Positions 56,309-64,000 of a stretch of 64,000 bases of DNA are shown here, one piece after another; position 1 is the first letter of the stretch, and each line of letters begins with the position of its first letter. Source of the stretch: Nostoc parmelioides FACHB-3921 (GTDB lineage: Bacteria > Cyanobacteriota > Cyanobacteriia > Cyanobacteriales > Nostocaceae); the NCBI RefSeq assembly GCF_014696625.1, contig NZ_JACJQL010000005.1:1-64000 (forward strand), written 5' to 3'. The position numbers and the translations under genes were made by a program. The notes beneath the pieces were generated by a model. The model did no database searches. It worked only from the letters and a program-made list of their open reading frames with translations, and had not been told where the DNA came from.

Positions 56309-57811
56309 CTATCCCTCCCGCTCCTTGAAGGAAGTGGGTTTCCCGCCGCCTTCGGTGACTACAACTTTTAAAGTACTCAGACTAGTATCGGCACAACCAG
56401 TAATGAATCCGCCTAAACTTTGGATGTGTTGCAAATATTCAATGGCAGGTTTTGTAATGATTTCTCCTGGCATCAGGACGGGGATTCCTGGGGGATAAGG
56501 ACAGACAATTTCTGCACAAATGCGATCTCTCGCCTGTTCGATGGATAATGTTTCACTATCGGCGAAAAAGGCATCACGGGGAGAAATTTCTGAAAAATAT
56601 TCCAGATTGCTATTAATTATTGGGTTGACTAATGCCTTAGCGGGTGGTGTTGTTTCTGCTAAAGTTGTGAAACTTTGGATTAACTGCTCAATATCAGCAG
56701 CTGTGTTTCCCAAGCTAATAATAAAGGTGAGATGTTGCAACGTAGCAAATTCAGCCGTTACACCCAGTTTTTCATCTAAAATTTCTTCCGCCGCAAAACC
56801 TGTTAAACCCAAGCCGGAAACAGTGACAGTTAACCGTGTTTTATCCAAAGTTGTAAACCCTGGTGATGGTATCTGGGTAGGAGACTGTAACACTGATAAG
56901 CCAGGAATTTGACTAATTCTTTCTCTGGCTTCATTTGCTAGCTGTAAGGTACGGGACATTAACTGTTTCCCAGACAAAGCCATTTGTTGACGAGCTGCAT
57001 CTAGGGAAGCGAGAAGTACATAACTGGGGCTAGTAGACTGTAGCAGCTGCAAAGCCTGACTAACTCGAACCGCATTTATTCTGTCACCTTGGATGTGAAG
57101 CATTGAAGCTTGCGTCATTGCACCCAGTACCTTGTGAATGGACTGTACAGTTAAGTCTGCACCAGCAGCTAAGGCCGGGGTGGGTAATTCTGGGTGAAAA
57201 GCAAAGTGTGCGCCGTGGGCTTCATCTACAAGTAGAGGAATATTGTATTGGTGGGTGATTTGGGCGATCGCTTCTAAATCCCCACATACACCATAATATG
57301 TAGGGTAAACTGTCAACACCGCTTTAGCATCAGGATGTTGTTGTAAAGCAGCTTGTACAGCCTCAGGTGTCATACTGTGGGCAATATCTAAAACTGGGTC
57401 ATATTCAGGATGAATAAAAATTGGGATAGCACCAGAGAGAATTAAACCAGCGATCGCTGATGAATGTACATTCCGAGGCAAAATAATTTTATCCCCTGGT
57501 CTACAAGTAGCCAGAATTGCCGCCTCGACACCGCAAGTAGAACCATTGACTAAAAACCATGTTCGTGAAGCACCAAAGGCTGCCGTCGCTAATTGTTGGG
57601 CTTCCTGAATCACTCCTTGGGGTGCAGATAAATTATCTAAATTAGCCAACTCCGTCAAATCAGCACCAAACACCGCTTTACCCAACAAATCAGCCAAAGG
57701 TTGAGCAATCCCCCGCCCCCGCTTATGCCCAGGAGTATAAAACGCTGCATGAGGACGAGCGATACAAGCTTTTATCGCATCGATTAATGGTGTTTGATTT
57801 TGATCGAGCAT
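56309..57811 (-). CDS. Orn/Lys/Arg decarboxylase (PLP-dependent)
   Basis: The 500-residue fold-type I PLP enzyme has the N-terminal YTPGHKRGRGI, the LVDEAHGAHFAFH motif (aspartate to the PLP ring) and the Schiff-base lysine Lys227 in VQSIHKVLGAMTQ. The C-terminal part (about 400-490) ends in CPYPPGIPVLMPGEIITKPA. It decarboxylates a basic amino acid to a diamine (cadaverine, putrescine or agmatine). This clade lacks the N-terminal wing domain of enterobacterial inducible enzymes. The precise substrate is not fixed by sequence; biosynthetic arginine or lysine decarboxylase are both plausible. The adjacent genes do not help. Confidence 0.9.
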   Translation of the reverse strand: MLDQNQTPLIDAIKACIARPHAAFYTPGHKRGRGIAQPLADLLGKAVFGADLTELANLDNLSAPQGVIQEAQQLATAAFGASRTWFLVNGSTCGVEAAILATCRPGDKIILPRNVHSSAIAGLILSGAIPIFIHPEYDPVLDIAHSMTPEAVQAALQQHPDAKAVLTVYPTYYGVCGDLEAIAQITHQYNIPLLVDEAHGAHFAFHPELPTPALAAGADLTVQSIHKVLGAMTQASMLHIQGDRINAVRVSQALQLLQSTSPSYVLLASLDAARQQMALSGKQLMSRTLQLANEARERISQIPGLSVLQSPTQIPSPGFTTLDKTRLTVTVSGLGLTGFAAEEILDEKLGVTAEFATLQHLTFIISLGNTAADIEQLIQSFTTLAETTPPAKALVNPIINSNLEYFSEISPRDAFFADSETLSIEQARDRICAEIVCPYPPGIPVLMPGEIITKPAIEYLQHIQSLGGFITGCADTSLSTLKVVVTEGGGKPTSFKEREG

Positions 57812-57925
57812 TTGCAGGAGGCAGAAAAGAGATAACTGTTGACTGTTGACTAATGACTATTGACCAATCTTGGTAGAGTGAGAATATAAGCAAAATATAA
57901 ACTCGCCAGATTTATACGGCAGAAC

Positions 57926-58786
57926 ATGGGCAGTATTTGGGAATTAGATTTTTACTCCCGTCCGATTTTGGACGAAAATCAGAAAAAAGTTTGGGAAGTT
58001 GTAATTTGTGAAAGTCCCTTAGATATTCGCACAAAGACGGATTCCTTATTTCGCTATGCACAATATTGTCCCAGCACTGAAGTTAATTCAGTTTGGTTAA
58101 GGACAGCAATTCAAGAGGCAATTAGCAAGGCGGGGGAAGCACCAATCAAAATCCGCTTTTTCCGTCGCCAAATGAATAATATGATCGTTAAGGCTTGCGA
58201 GGATGCAGGTATTCCAGCTTTGTCGAGCCGGCGCACTTTGGCACTCAATCAATGGCTGAAGCAGCGCATGGAAGAGGTTTATCCCCAAGAACCAGGCTAT
58301 CAAGGGGGAACGACTCCCTCAGTGCGTTTGGACAGTCCCTTACCGCAACGCTTACCTGATGCCTTAGAAGGACAACAATGGGTGTTTGTCTCTTTATCAG
58401 CTGCGGATTTAGCAGAAATGCCAGAATGGGAAATTGGTTTTAGTGAGGCATTTCCATTAGATTTTGTCCAGGTATCGCCTGAAACCCGCATTCCTGGGGT
58501 ATTGATTTTCTCCCCTAGAGCTTTGCCAATAGCAGGTTGGATGTCTGGTTTGGAGTTGGCATTTTTGAGAGTAGATACCAGCCAAGGAACAAGACTAGTT
58601 TTAGAAACTGGTGCTACGGAAAGTTGGATTTTAGCAAATATCAAAAACTCCACCACTGTACAAGAAGCTAGAGGTTTCGAGGAAGCTAAACAAAAAGCCA
58701 ACGGTGTACATTTTATCGGTGTGCAGTCAAACCCGGAAGCAGAATCTTTTGCTGGATTTTGGCTGTTACAAGAAGTAGGGGTGTAG
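57926..58786 (+). CDS. Tab2/Atab2-like RNA-binding protein
   Basis: The 286-residue soluble protein begins SIWELDFYSRPILDENQKKV, the hallmark of the Tab2 family, and contains IKIRFFRRQMNNMIVKACED and SRRTLALNQWLKQRMEEVYP. In Chlamydomonas Tab2 and Arabidopsis ATAB2 it binds psaB mRNA and is required for photosystem I translation; cyanobacterial proteins presumably have a similar RNA-binding role. No membrane segment. It starts divergently from the decarboxylase after 114 bases of heptamer-rich DNA, and a PmbA-like gene follows on the same strand after 294 bases. Confidence 0.92.
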   Translation: MGSIWELDFYSRPILDENQKKVWEVVICESPLDIRTKTDSLFRYAQYCPSTEVNSVWLRTAIQEAISKAGEAPIKIRFFRRQMNNMIVKACEDAGIPALSSRRTLALNQWLKQRMEEVYPQEPGYQGGTTPSVRLDSPLPQRLPDALEGQQWVFVSLSAADLAEMPEWEIGFSEAFPLDFVQVSPETRIPGVLIFSPRALPIAGWMSGLELAFLRVDTSQGTRLVLETGATESWILANIKNSTTVQEARGFEEAKQKANGVHFIGVQSNPEAESFAGFWLLQEVGV

Positions 58787-58955
58787 GGGTGTGGGGGTAT
58801 AGGGGATAAGAGAGATATGGATTGTCTATCTTTTTCCCCAATCCCCAATCCCAGACGAAAGTCACTATAATTTTGAATTTTGTAGGCTTGCCTTCCCGTA
58901 GGGTATTTTGAATTTTGAATTGATGAGTCCCCATTCCTTTTAAATGGTGATAAAG

Positions 58956-59036
58956 ACCAATGATTTGGGATAATTATCTGCGTCCGTCTGAAATCTACGC
59001 GGATAGTCACCAATGATTTGGGATAATGATCTGCGT
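58956..59036. repeat. 28-bp direct repeat, 53-base period
   Basis: ACCAATGATTTGGGATAAT followed by (T/G)ATCTGCGT occurs at 58956-58983 and again at 59009-59036, identical apart from one base. It lies in the 294-base gap between the Tab2 and PmbA-like genes, whose other content is low-complexity intergenic DNA. Confidence 0.85.
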
Positions 59037-59080
59037 GTACTGCCAGTTCAAAATCCAAAGTCCACAATTCACCGAGGGTC

Positions 59081-60391
59081 ATGGGTTCTGAAAATTTGTC
59101 ACAAGATACACTAGCAGAACAGCTGCTGGAACTAGCTATTAAATCGGGAGCGGAAGCGGCTGAAGTGTATCAGTCGCGATCGCTTTCTCGTCCGGTTTTT
59201 TTTGAGGCTAACCGACTCAAACAGCTAGAAACCAGCCAATCTGAAGGTACGGCGCTGCGGCTATGGCGCAAAGGCCGCCCAGGACTCACGGTAGCTTATG
59301 GTTCGGTGGAAGCAGCCGCAATGGTAGAACGCGCTCTCGCTTTGAGTGAACTGAACCAATCAGAACCAGTGGAATTGATTAGCAACTTTCAGCCATCCTA
59401 CCCAGATTTGGGTGAGGCTGTATCTGTAGAAGTTTTAGTTGGTTGGGGCAAAGAAGCGATCGCCATCATCCGCGATAATTATCCCGATGTCCTCTGTAAT
59501 AGTGACTGGGAATGTGATGTGGAAACGACTAGACTTGTTAATACCCAAGGTTTAGATTGCTACTACAGCGATACTACCCTCAGTTGCTATATGTCCGCCG
59601 AATGGGTTCGTGGTGATGATTTTTTAAGTGTATCTGATGGACAAACTCAGCGTGATTACTTAGATCCGGAAAAATTAGCTTATCAAATTTTACAAAGACT
59701 GGTTTGGGCTAAAGAAAACGTCCCGCCCCCTAACGGTCGTGTCCCAGTTTTATTTACCTCCAAGGCGGCGGATATGCTTTGGGGTACAGCACAAGCAGCT
59801 TTGAATGGCAAACGTGTACTAGAAGCAGCTTCTCCTTGGGCAGAACGCGTGGGTAAACAAGTAATCGCCCCTAGCCTTACCCTTTACCAAGACCCCCAAG
59901 CCGGGCCTTATAGCTGCCCCTTTGATGACGAAGGTACTCCGACTAAATCTTTGGTATTTATCGAAAAAGGCATATTACAAAATTATTATTGCGATCGCAC
60001 CACCGGAAGGCAACTAGGTAATGGCACTACTGGCAATGGTTTTCGCCCCGGTTTAGGCAGTTATCCCACCCCTGGCTTATTTAACTTTTTGATTAAGCCT
60101 GGTTCTAAATCCCTCAAAGACTTGATCCAAAACATGGATGATGGCTTGATTGTAGACCAAATGCTCGGTGGTAGCGGTGGTATCTCTGGCGACTTTTCGA
60201 TCAATATCGAATTAGGCTATCGAGTCCAAAAAGGTCAAGTAATCGGTCGCGTCAAAGATACAATGGTCGCAGGCAATGTTTATACCGCCCTCAAGCAAGT
60301 GGAATTAGGCAGTGATGCTGATTGGAACGGTTCTTGTTATACTCCGTCTTTAATAGTCGAAGGACTATCGACGACTGGGAGGAATAATTAA
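59081..60391 (+). CDS. PmbA/TldE-like protein (TldD/PmbA family)
   Basis: The 436-residue protein matches the TldD/PmbA fold, with GAEAAEVYQSRSLSRPVFFE near the N-terminus, RLVNTQGLDCYYSDTTL in the middle and LGGSGGISGDFSINIELGYRV followed by GRVKDTMVAGNVY near the end. In E. coli the TldD-PmbA(TldE) pair is a metalloprotease that processes microcin B17 and degrades CcdA; only TldD has the HExxxH site. This protein contains no histidine at all, so it must be the non-catalytic partner type. The TldD partner is not in the window. GAGGGTC lies immediately before the ATG. Confidence 0.9.
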   Translation: MGSENLSQDTLAEQLLELAIKSGAEAAEVYQSRSLSRPVFFEANRLKQLETSQSEGTALRLWRKGRPGLTVAYGSVEAAAMVERALALSELNQSEPVELISNFQPSYPDLGEAVSVEVLVGWGKEAIAIIRDNYPDVLCNSDWECDVETTRLVNTQGLDCYYSDTTLSCYMSAEWVRGDDFLSVSDGQTQRDYLDPEKLAYQILQRLVWAKENVPPPNGRVPVLFTSKAADMLWGTAQAALNGKRVLEAASPWAERVGKQVIAPSLTLYQDPQAGPYSCPFDDEGTPTKSLVFIEKGILQNYYCDRTTGRQLGNGTTGNGFRPGLGSYPTPGLFNFLIKPGSKSLKDLIQNMDDGLIVDQMLGGSGGISGDFSINIELGYRVQKGQVIGRVKDTMVAGNVYTALKQVELGSDADWNGSCYTPSLIVEGLSTTGRNN

Positions 60392-60488
60392 GAGGCAGGG
60401 GGCAGGGGAAGCAGGGGCAGAAAATTGACTATGGACAATTGTACAGACGCGATTAATCGCGTCTCTGACAAATAACTAAATTAGTACT

Positions 60489-63095
60489 ATGTACTTTCGC
60501 AGTTGGTTGCAGCCTAGACGGGGTTTAGCGATCGCCGAAGCTTGTGTTATTGGGGTTTTAGCTGCATTATCTGCGGTATTCCTCAAGGTCTGTTCGGGAT
60601 TATTAGGTGCATGGCGGGTTCATAGTTCTCATGTTTTGCCGGCATGGTTAGTTTTACCAATCATCGGTTTGGGCTTTGGGTATTTGGCTGGGCTGATGGT
60701 GCAAAGATTGGCACCAGAGGCGGCGGGTAGTGGTATTCCACAAGTCAAAGCTACCCTGGCAAATATACCGATGAAATTGTCTTGGCGGGTAGCGGTGATT
60801 AAGCTACTGAGTGCTATTCTGGCTTTGGGTTCGGGGCTGACATTGGGAAGACAAGGGCCGACAGTCCAAGTGGGGGCAGGTTTAGCGGCGGGGATGAGTC
60901 GCTTGGTTCCCACCTCTCCAGACCATCGGCGGCAAATGATTGCGGCGGGTGCGGGTGCAGGTTTGGCGGCTGCTTTTAATGCTCCCATTGCCGGGGTATT
61001 ATTTATTATTGAGGAATTACTTCAAGATTTATCAGGACTGACTCTGGGAACTGCCATTATCGCTTCATTTATTGGTGGGGTAGTTTCCCGGCTGTTGGGC
61101 GGTCGCAGTCTCAATTTAAACATAGAATTACTTGATTACTCTAGTAGGTTTGCTTTTCCAGAAATTCCCTTCTTTTTGCTTTTGGGTGTCTTAGCAGGGT
61201 TGCTGGGTGCATTATTTAATCGCGGGTTGATTTTCAGCCTCCAGTTTTACCGGAGTTTGCATATTAGCTTACCTCTGCGGATAGGCTTGGCTGGGTTGGT
61301 GTCGGGGATTGTCGTATCGTTTTTACCTGAGTCTTTTCGGGATAATGCTGGTTTACGGGAATATGTAATTACTGGTGATTTAAATCCAAGCTTTGCAGCG
61401 ATCGCTTTTGTTGCTCAGTTTATCCTCACTTTAGTCGCATTTGGTTCTGGCGCACCCGGAGGTTTATTTGCGCCTAGTCTGATTTTGGGTTCGGCTTTAG
61501 GACATTTGATCGGCGTATTAGAGTATCAAATCACGGGTAATGGTTCTCCTGTTACTTATGCTTTAGCGGGAATGGGCGGTTTTTTTAGTGCGGTTTCTAA
61601 AGTCCCAATCACCGCCATTGTGATTGTCTTTGAAATGACCACAGATTTTAATTTAGTTTTGCCTTTGATGATAGTGTCTGTGACGGCTTACTTAGTAGCA
61701 GACAAAGTAGTACCCGGTTCACTCTATGAGAAATTATTACTGTTAAATGGCATTACCCTTACTAAACAGATGTCGGTAGAGGGGATATTAAGCCAAATGA
61801 CGGCAAAAGATGTGATGCAGCAACGGGTAGAAACTCTAGATGCAGACATCACCCTCGAAGAAGCCAAGCAAGCCTTTGCTAGTTCCCATCACCGAGGCTT
61901 CCCAGTAGTAGAAGATAACAAATTAGTCGGGATTATTACCCAATCAGATTTAACCAAAAGCCTCAGTCGCAGTCCAGAAAATAATTCTCACCTCAGGGAA
62001 ATTATGACTGCCAATCCTATGACAGTCACACCCATACATACCTTGAGTAATGTTTTATATTTACTAGACCGCTATCAAATCAGTCGCTTACCAGTAGTAG
62101 AAGGGCAAAAACTCATCGGGATTATTACCCGTGCAGATATCATTCGGGTAGAAGCAGACCGTCTCAACTGCGAAAACCCCAACCCAGGCCCCCAACCTGA
62201 ACCATCTTATGTAGTTTACCAAACGCGGAGTCCCAGCACAGGCAGGGGTAGAATACTAGTCCCAGTAGCCAACCCAGAAACAGCCGCAACTCTATTAAAA
62301 ATGGCAGCTGCCATTGCCCGCGATCGCCATTATGAAATAGAGTGTGTACAAGTAATGCTGGTTTCCCGCCACAGTTCCCCTTCGGAAACCACCGTCAGAA
62401 CCTCCAAAAGTCGCCGTCTTTTGCGACAAGCCGAAGTATTAGCTAAAAAATGGCGTATTCCCCTGCATACCCAAATTAGGGTTGCCCATGATTCTGCTCA
62501 CGCAATTTTAGAAACCATCAAAGACAGACACATAGACTTAATTCTCATGGGATGGAAAGGTAGCACATCCACCCCAGGTAGGATTTTTGGCAATGTTGTA
62601 GACACCATCATCCGCCAAGCCACCTGTGACGTAGTACTAGTGAAGTTAGGTAGTCAACAGTCCACAGTCCACAGTCCACAGTCCACATTCAAATTCAATC
62701 GCTGGTTAGTCCCAATGGCTGGCGGCCCTAACGCCAGAATAGCCATTAAATTATTACCGGCTTTAGTTACTTTAAGCGATGACCCACAAATCCGCTTGAC
62801 AAGGGTGTTTAAACCTTGGGAATTTAGACCAGATATGACAGTTTTAGAACAAGCCATCCGTCAATTGATGCGTCGCCGCCAACTATCTAGTACTGTAATT
62901 GCTGCGCCGGTACAAGCTGATTCAGTAGTCGAAGGTGTGATTAAGTTAGTGGAAACCGAAGGTTATGATGTGGTGGTTTTAGGCGCTTCCCGTGAAGGTT
63001 TATTACAACAAGCTATTCAAGGTAATATTCCAGAGGCGATCGCTTCTGGTGTTGATAGTACCGTGATTTTGGTAAGGGGAGCAATTGAAAGTTAA
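60489..63095 (+). CDS. ClC-type chloride channel/transporter with CBS and USP domains
   Basis: The 868-residue fusion has a ClC membrane domain (about 1-415), a CBS pair (about 435-550) and two universal-stress-protein domains (about 580-720 and 735-865). ClC motifs are GSGIPQVK (selectivity), LGRQGPTVQVG and PIAGVLFIIEELL. The gating glutamate of the usual GREGP motif is Gln122 (codon CAA), while the internal proton glutamate (IIEE) is kept. This change turns the E. coli exchanger into an uncoupled chloride conductor, so a channel mode is possible. CBS and USP domains suggest nucleotide control. A heptamer array is embedded in the linker between the two USP domains. Confidence 0.93.
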   Translation: MYFRSWLQPRRGLAIAEACVIGVLAALSAVFLKVCSGLLGAWRVHSSHVLPAWLVLPIIGLGFGYLAGLMVQRLAPEAAGSGIPQVKATLANIPMKLSWRVAVIKLLSAILALGSGLTLGRQGPTVQVGAGLAAGMSRLVPTSPDHRRQMIAAGAGAGLAAAFNAPIAGVLFIIEELLQDLSGLTLGTAIIASFIGGVVSRLLGGRSLNLNIELLDYSSRFAFPEIPFFLLLGVLAGLLGALFNRGLIFSLQFYRSLHISLPLRIGLAGLVSGIVVSFLPESFRDNAGLREYVITGDLNPSFAAIAFVAQFILTLVAFGSGAPGGLFAPSLILGSALGHLIGVLEYQITGNGSPVTYALAGMGGFFSAVSKVPITAIVIVFEMTTDFNLVLPLMIVSVTAYLVADKVVPGSLYEKLLLLNGITLTKQMSVEGILSQMTAKDVMQQRVETLDADITLEEAKQAFASSHHRGFPVVEDNKLVGIITQSDLTKSLSRSPENNSHLREIMTANPMTVTPIHTLSNVLYLLDRYQISRLPVVEGQKLIGIITRADIIRVEADRLNCENPNPGPQPEPSYVVYQTRSPSTGRGRILVPVANPETAATLLKMAAAIARDRHYEIECVQVMLVSRHSSPSETTVRTSKSRRLLRQAEVLAKKWRIPLHTQIRVAHDSAHAILETIKDRHIDLILMGWKGSTSTPGRIFGNVVDTIIRQATCDVVLVKLGSQQSTVHSPQSTFKFNRWLVPMAGGPNARIAIKLLPALVTLSDDPQIRLTRVFKPWEFRPDMTVLEQAIRQLMRRRQLSSTVIAAPVQADSVVEGVIKLVETEGYDVVVLGASREGLLQQAIQGNIPEAIASGVDSTVILVRGAIES
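62658..62685. repeat. CAGTCCA heptamer x4 inside the ClC gene
   Basis: Four exact CAGTCCA units within the linker between the two USP domains. Four units are 28 bases, so the frame is not preserved by whole repeats alone; the surrounding bases keep it open (encoding SQQSTVHSPQSTF). The same heptamer is intergenic elsewhere in the window. Confidence 0.88.
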
Positions 63096-63435
63096 AATAA
63101 TTTTTGTATTGACAAACATGAGAAATAATGCAGTCAATAGTGAAATTTGCCGATAAAACTATCAATTTCGGATTTGTTACAGCAAATACATAGCATTTAC
63201 ACATCATCTACATATTTGATTGACAATACTGGACTAAATTAACTGGTTATAGTTATGGGACTTACACAGTGTTACTAATGTTCTTGCTTTTTTGTCAATA
63301 GTCCATAGTCAATAGTCACAATCAAGGTTTTTTGGACTGTGGACTATTGACTGTTGACTACCCTCAGAAGGCTTTTTTGGTTCAGTGCGTAAGTCCTATT
63401 ATTGTTTCCTATTTAGTAATACCAGGGATGTGTAG
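63096..63435. other. Intergenic region with long imperfect inverted repeat
   Basis: TCAATAGTCCATAGTC (63295-63310) and GACTGTGGACTATTGA (63335-63350) are complementary at 15 of 16 positions, with a 24-base loop, built from STRR heptamer units. The hairpin precedes the Sbt_1-family gene by about 85 bases. No gene is seen in the gap. Confidence 0.65.
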
Positions 63436-64000
63436 ATGAATTCCAGCCTGATTTTATCCAACATTTTAAATCCGCCAGTGCTTTTTTTCTTTCTGGGAAT
63501 GCTGGCGATTTTTTGCAAATCGGATTTAGATATTCCCCAACCGTTACCAAAGTTATTTTCTCTATACCTGCTACTAGCTATCGGGTTTAAAGGAGGATAT
63601 GAAATTGAAGAAAGTGGAATTAATCCAGAAATTGCCTTGACATTATTAGCGGCTATATTTATGGCTTCTGCTGTACCGATATATTCGTTTTTTGTGTTGA
63701 GAATCAAACTGGATAGTTATAATGCTGCGGCTATTGCAGCCACCTATGGTTCTATCAGTGCTGTCACCTTTATCACCGCTCAGTCATTTCTCAAAATTCT
63801 CAATATCTCCTCAGGTGGACACATGGTAGCAGCCTTAGCTTTGATGGAATCTCCAGCAATTATAGTTGGCATCGTACTAGTGAGATTATTCACGCACAAT
63901 AAAGAGGAGGAGAAAGGAGAATTTTCTTGGGGTGAGGTACTCAGAGAAGCATTTTTAAATGGTTCGGTATTTCTCCTAGTTGGTAGCGTGTTGGTTGGTA
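63436..64000 (+). CDS. Sbt_1-family (DUF897, SbtA-like) sodium-dependent bicarbonate transporter, 5' part
   Basis: The first 188 codons are open to the window edge, so the gene is incomplete here. The product starts MNSSLILSNILNPPVLFFFL and has several membrane helices; IPQPLPKLFSLYLLLAIGFKGG, TYGSISAVTFITAQSFL and MESPAIIVGIVLVRLF match the SbtA-like Sbt_1 pattern. SbtA is a high-affinity Na+/HCO3- symporter of the carbon-concentrating mechanism. The sequence is clearly diverged from the best-known SbtA, so substrate identity is less certain than the family. The ATG at 63436 fits the family start. Confidence 0.85.
   Translation, partial: MNSSLILSNILNPPVLFFFLGMLAIFCKSDLDIPQPLPKLFSLYLLLAIGFKGGYEIEESGINPEIALTLLAAIFMASAVPIYSFFVLRIKLDSYNAAAIAATYGSISAVTFITAQSFLKILNISSGGHMVAALALMESPAIIVGIVLVRLFTHNKEEEKGEFSWGEVLREAFLNGSVFLLVGSVLVG

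Noticed and set aside
58300..59082. Long minus-strand frame across the Tab2 gene
   Set aside because: It is antisense to a clearly recognisable Tab2 protein and has no family features of its own.

Overview
The window looks like chromosome from a filamentous, heterocyst-type cyanobacterium of the Nostoc/Anabaena group. Supporting signs are many copies of the HIP1 octamer GCGATCGC, tandem heptamer repeats of the TGACTAT/CAGTCCA/GACGGTT type between genes, a sequence upstream of lexA that fits the cyanobacterial LexA box, and typical cyanobacterial genes (NdhB, a Tab2-like protein, a CHASE2-kinase fusion, an Sbt_1-family transporter). The genus is an inference; no rRNA or other species marker is present.

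Layout. 1-7.4 kb: a truncated dapF-like remnant, leuA, a NYN-domain protein, a CHASE2-Ser/Thr kinase, a rhomboid protease and a MEKHLA/PAS protein. 7.7-14.5 kb: a frameshifted TPR gene, then a two-gene unit of a P-loop ATPase and a 1552-residue STAND-like TPR/NTPase/WD40 protein. 14.6-18.4 kb: cytochrome P450, Na+/H+ antiporter and a CSP41-like epimerase. 18.8-23.4 kb: a polysaccharide group (GT4, priming sugar transferase, gmd, fcl). 23.6-25.6 kb: tRNA-Thr(TGT), argF and lexA.

25.9-40.0 kb is an accessory island built around DNA phosphorothioation (Dnd). It holds a DEAH helicase, a 57-residue protein translationally coupled to an SMC-like ATPase, two Uma2 nuclease-fold proteins, a dnd-associated protein, an HNH endonuclease whose N-terminal half may be a sulfur-binding domain, a divergently transcribed dndB, then dndC, dndD and dndE. 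A small XRE repressor/partner pair with its own palindromic operators sits between dndC and dndD. No DndA is visible, so a cysteine desulfurase encoded elsewhere is presumably used. DndC/D/E with a desulfurase would place sulfur in the DNA backbone; the helicase, SMC-like ATPase and HNH protein are candidates for a restriction arm.

40.4-51.0 kb is a signalling block: a WD40 protein, a large dCache-HAMP hybrid kinase, two REC-histidine kinases, a FIST sensor and a further histidine kinase. The last three kinases are clear paralogues. 51.0-64.0 kb is mostly housekeeping: ndhB, a SagB-type double nitroreductase, a DUF4349 lipoprotein, a DUF3592 protein, an Orn/Lys/Arg decarboxylase, a Tab2 homologue, a PmbA-like protein, a ClC-CBS-USP fusion and the start of an Sbt_1-family transporter cut by the window edge.

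All functions are read from sequence motifs without database searches. Residue numbers were counted by hand and may be off by one or two.
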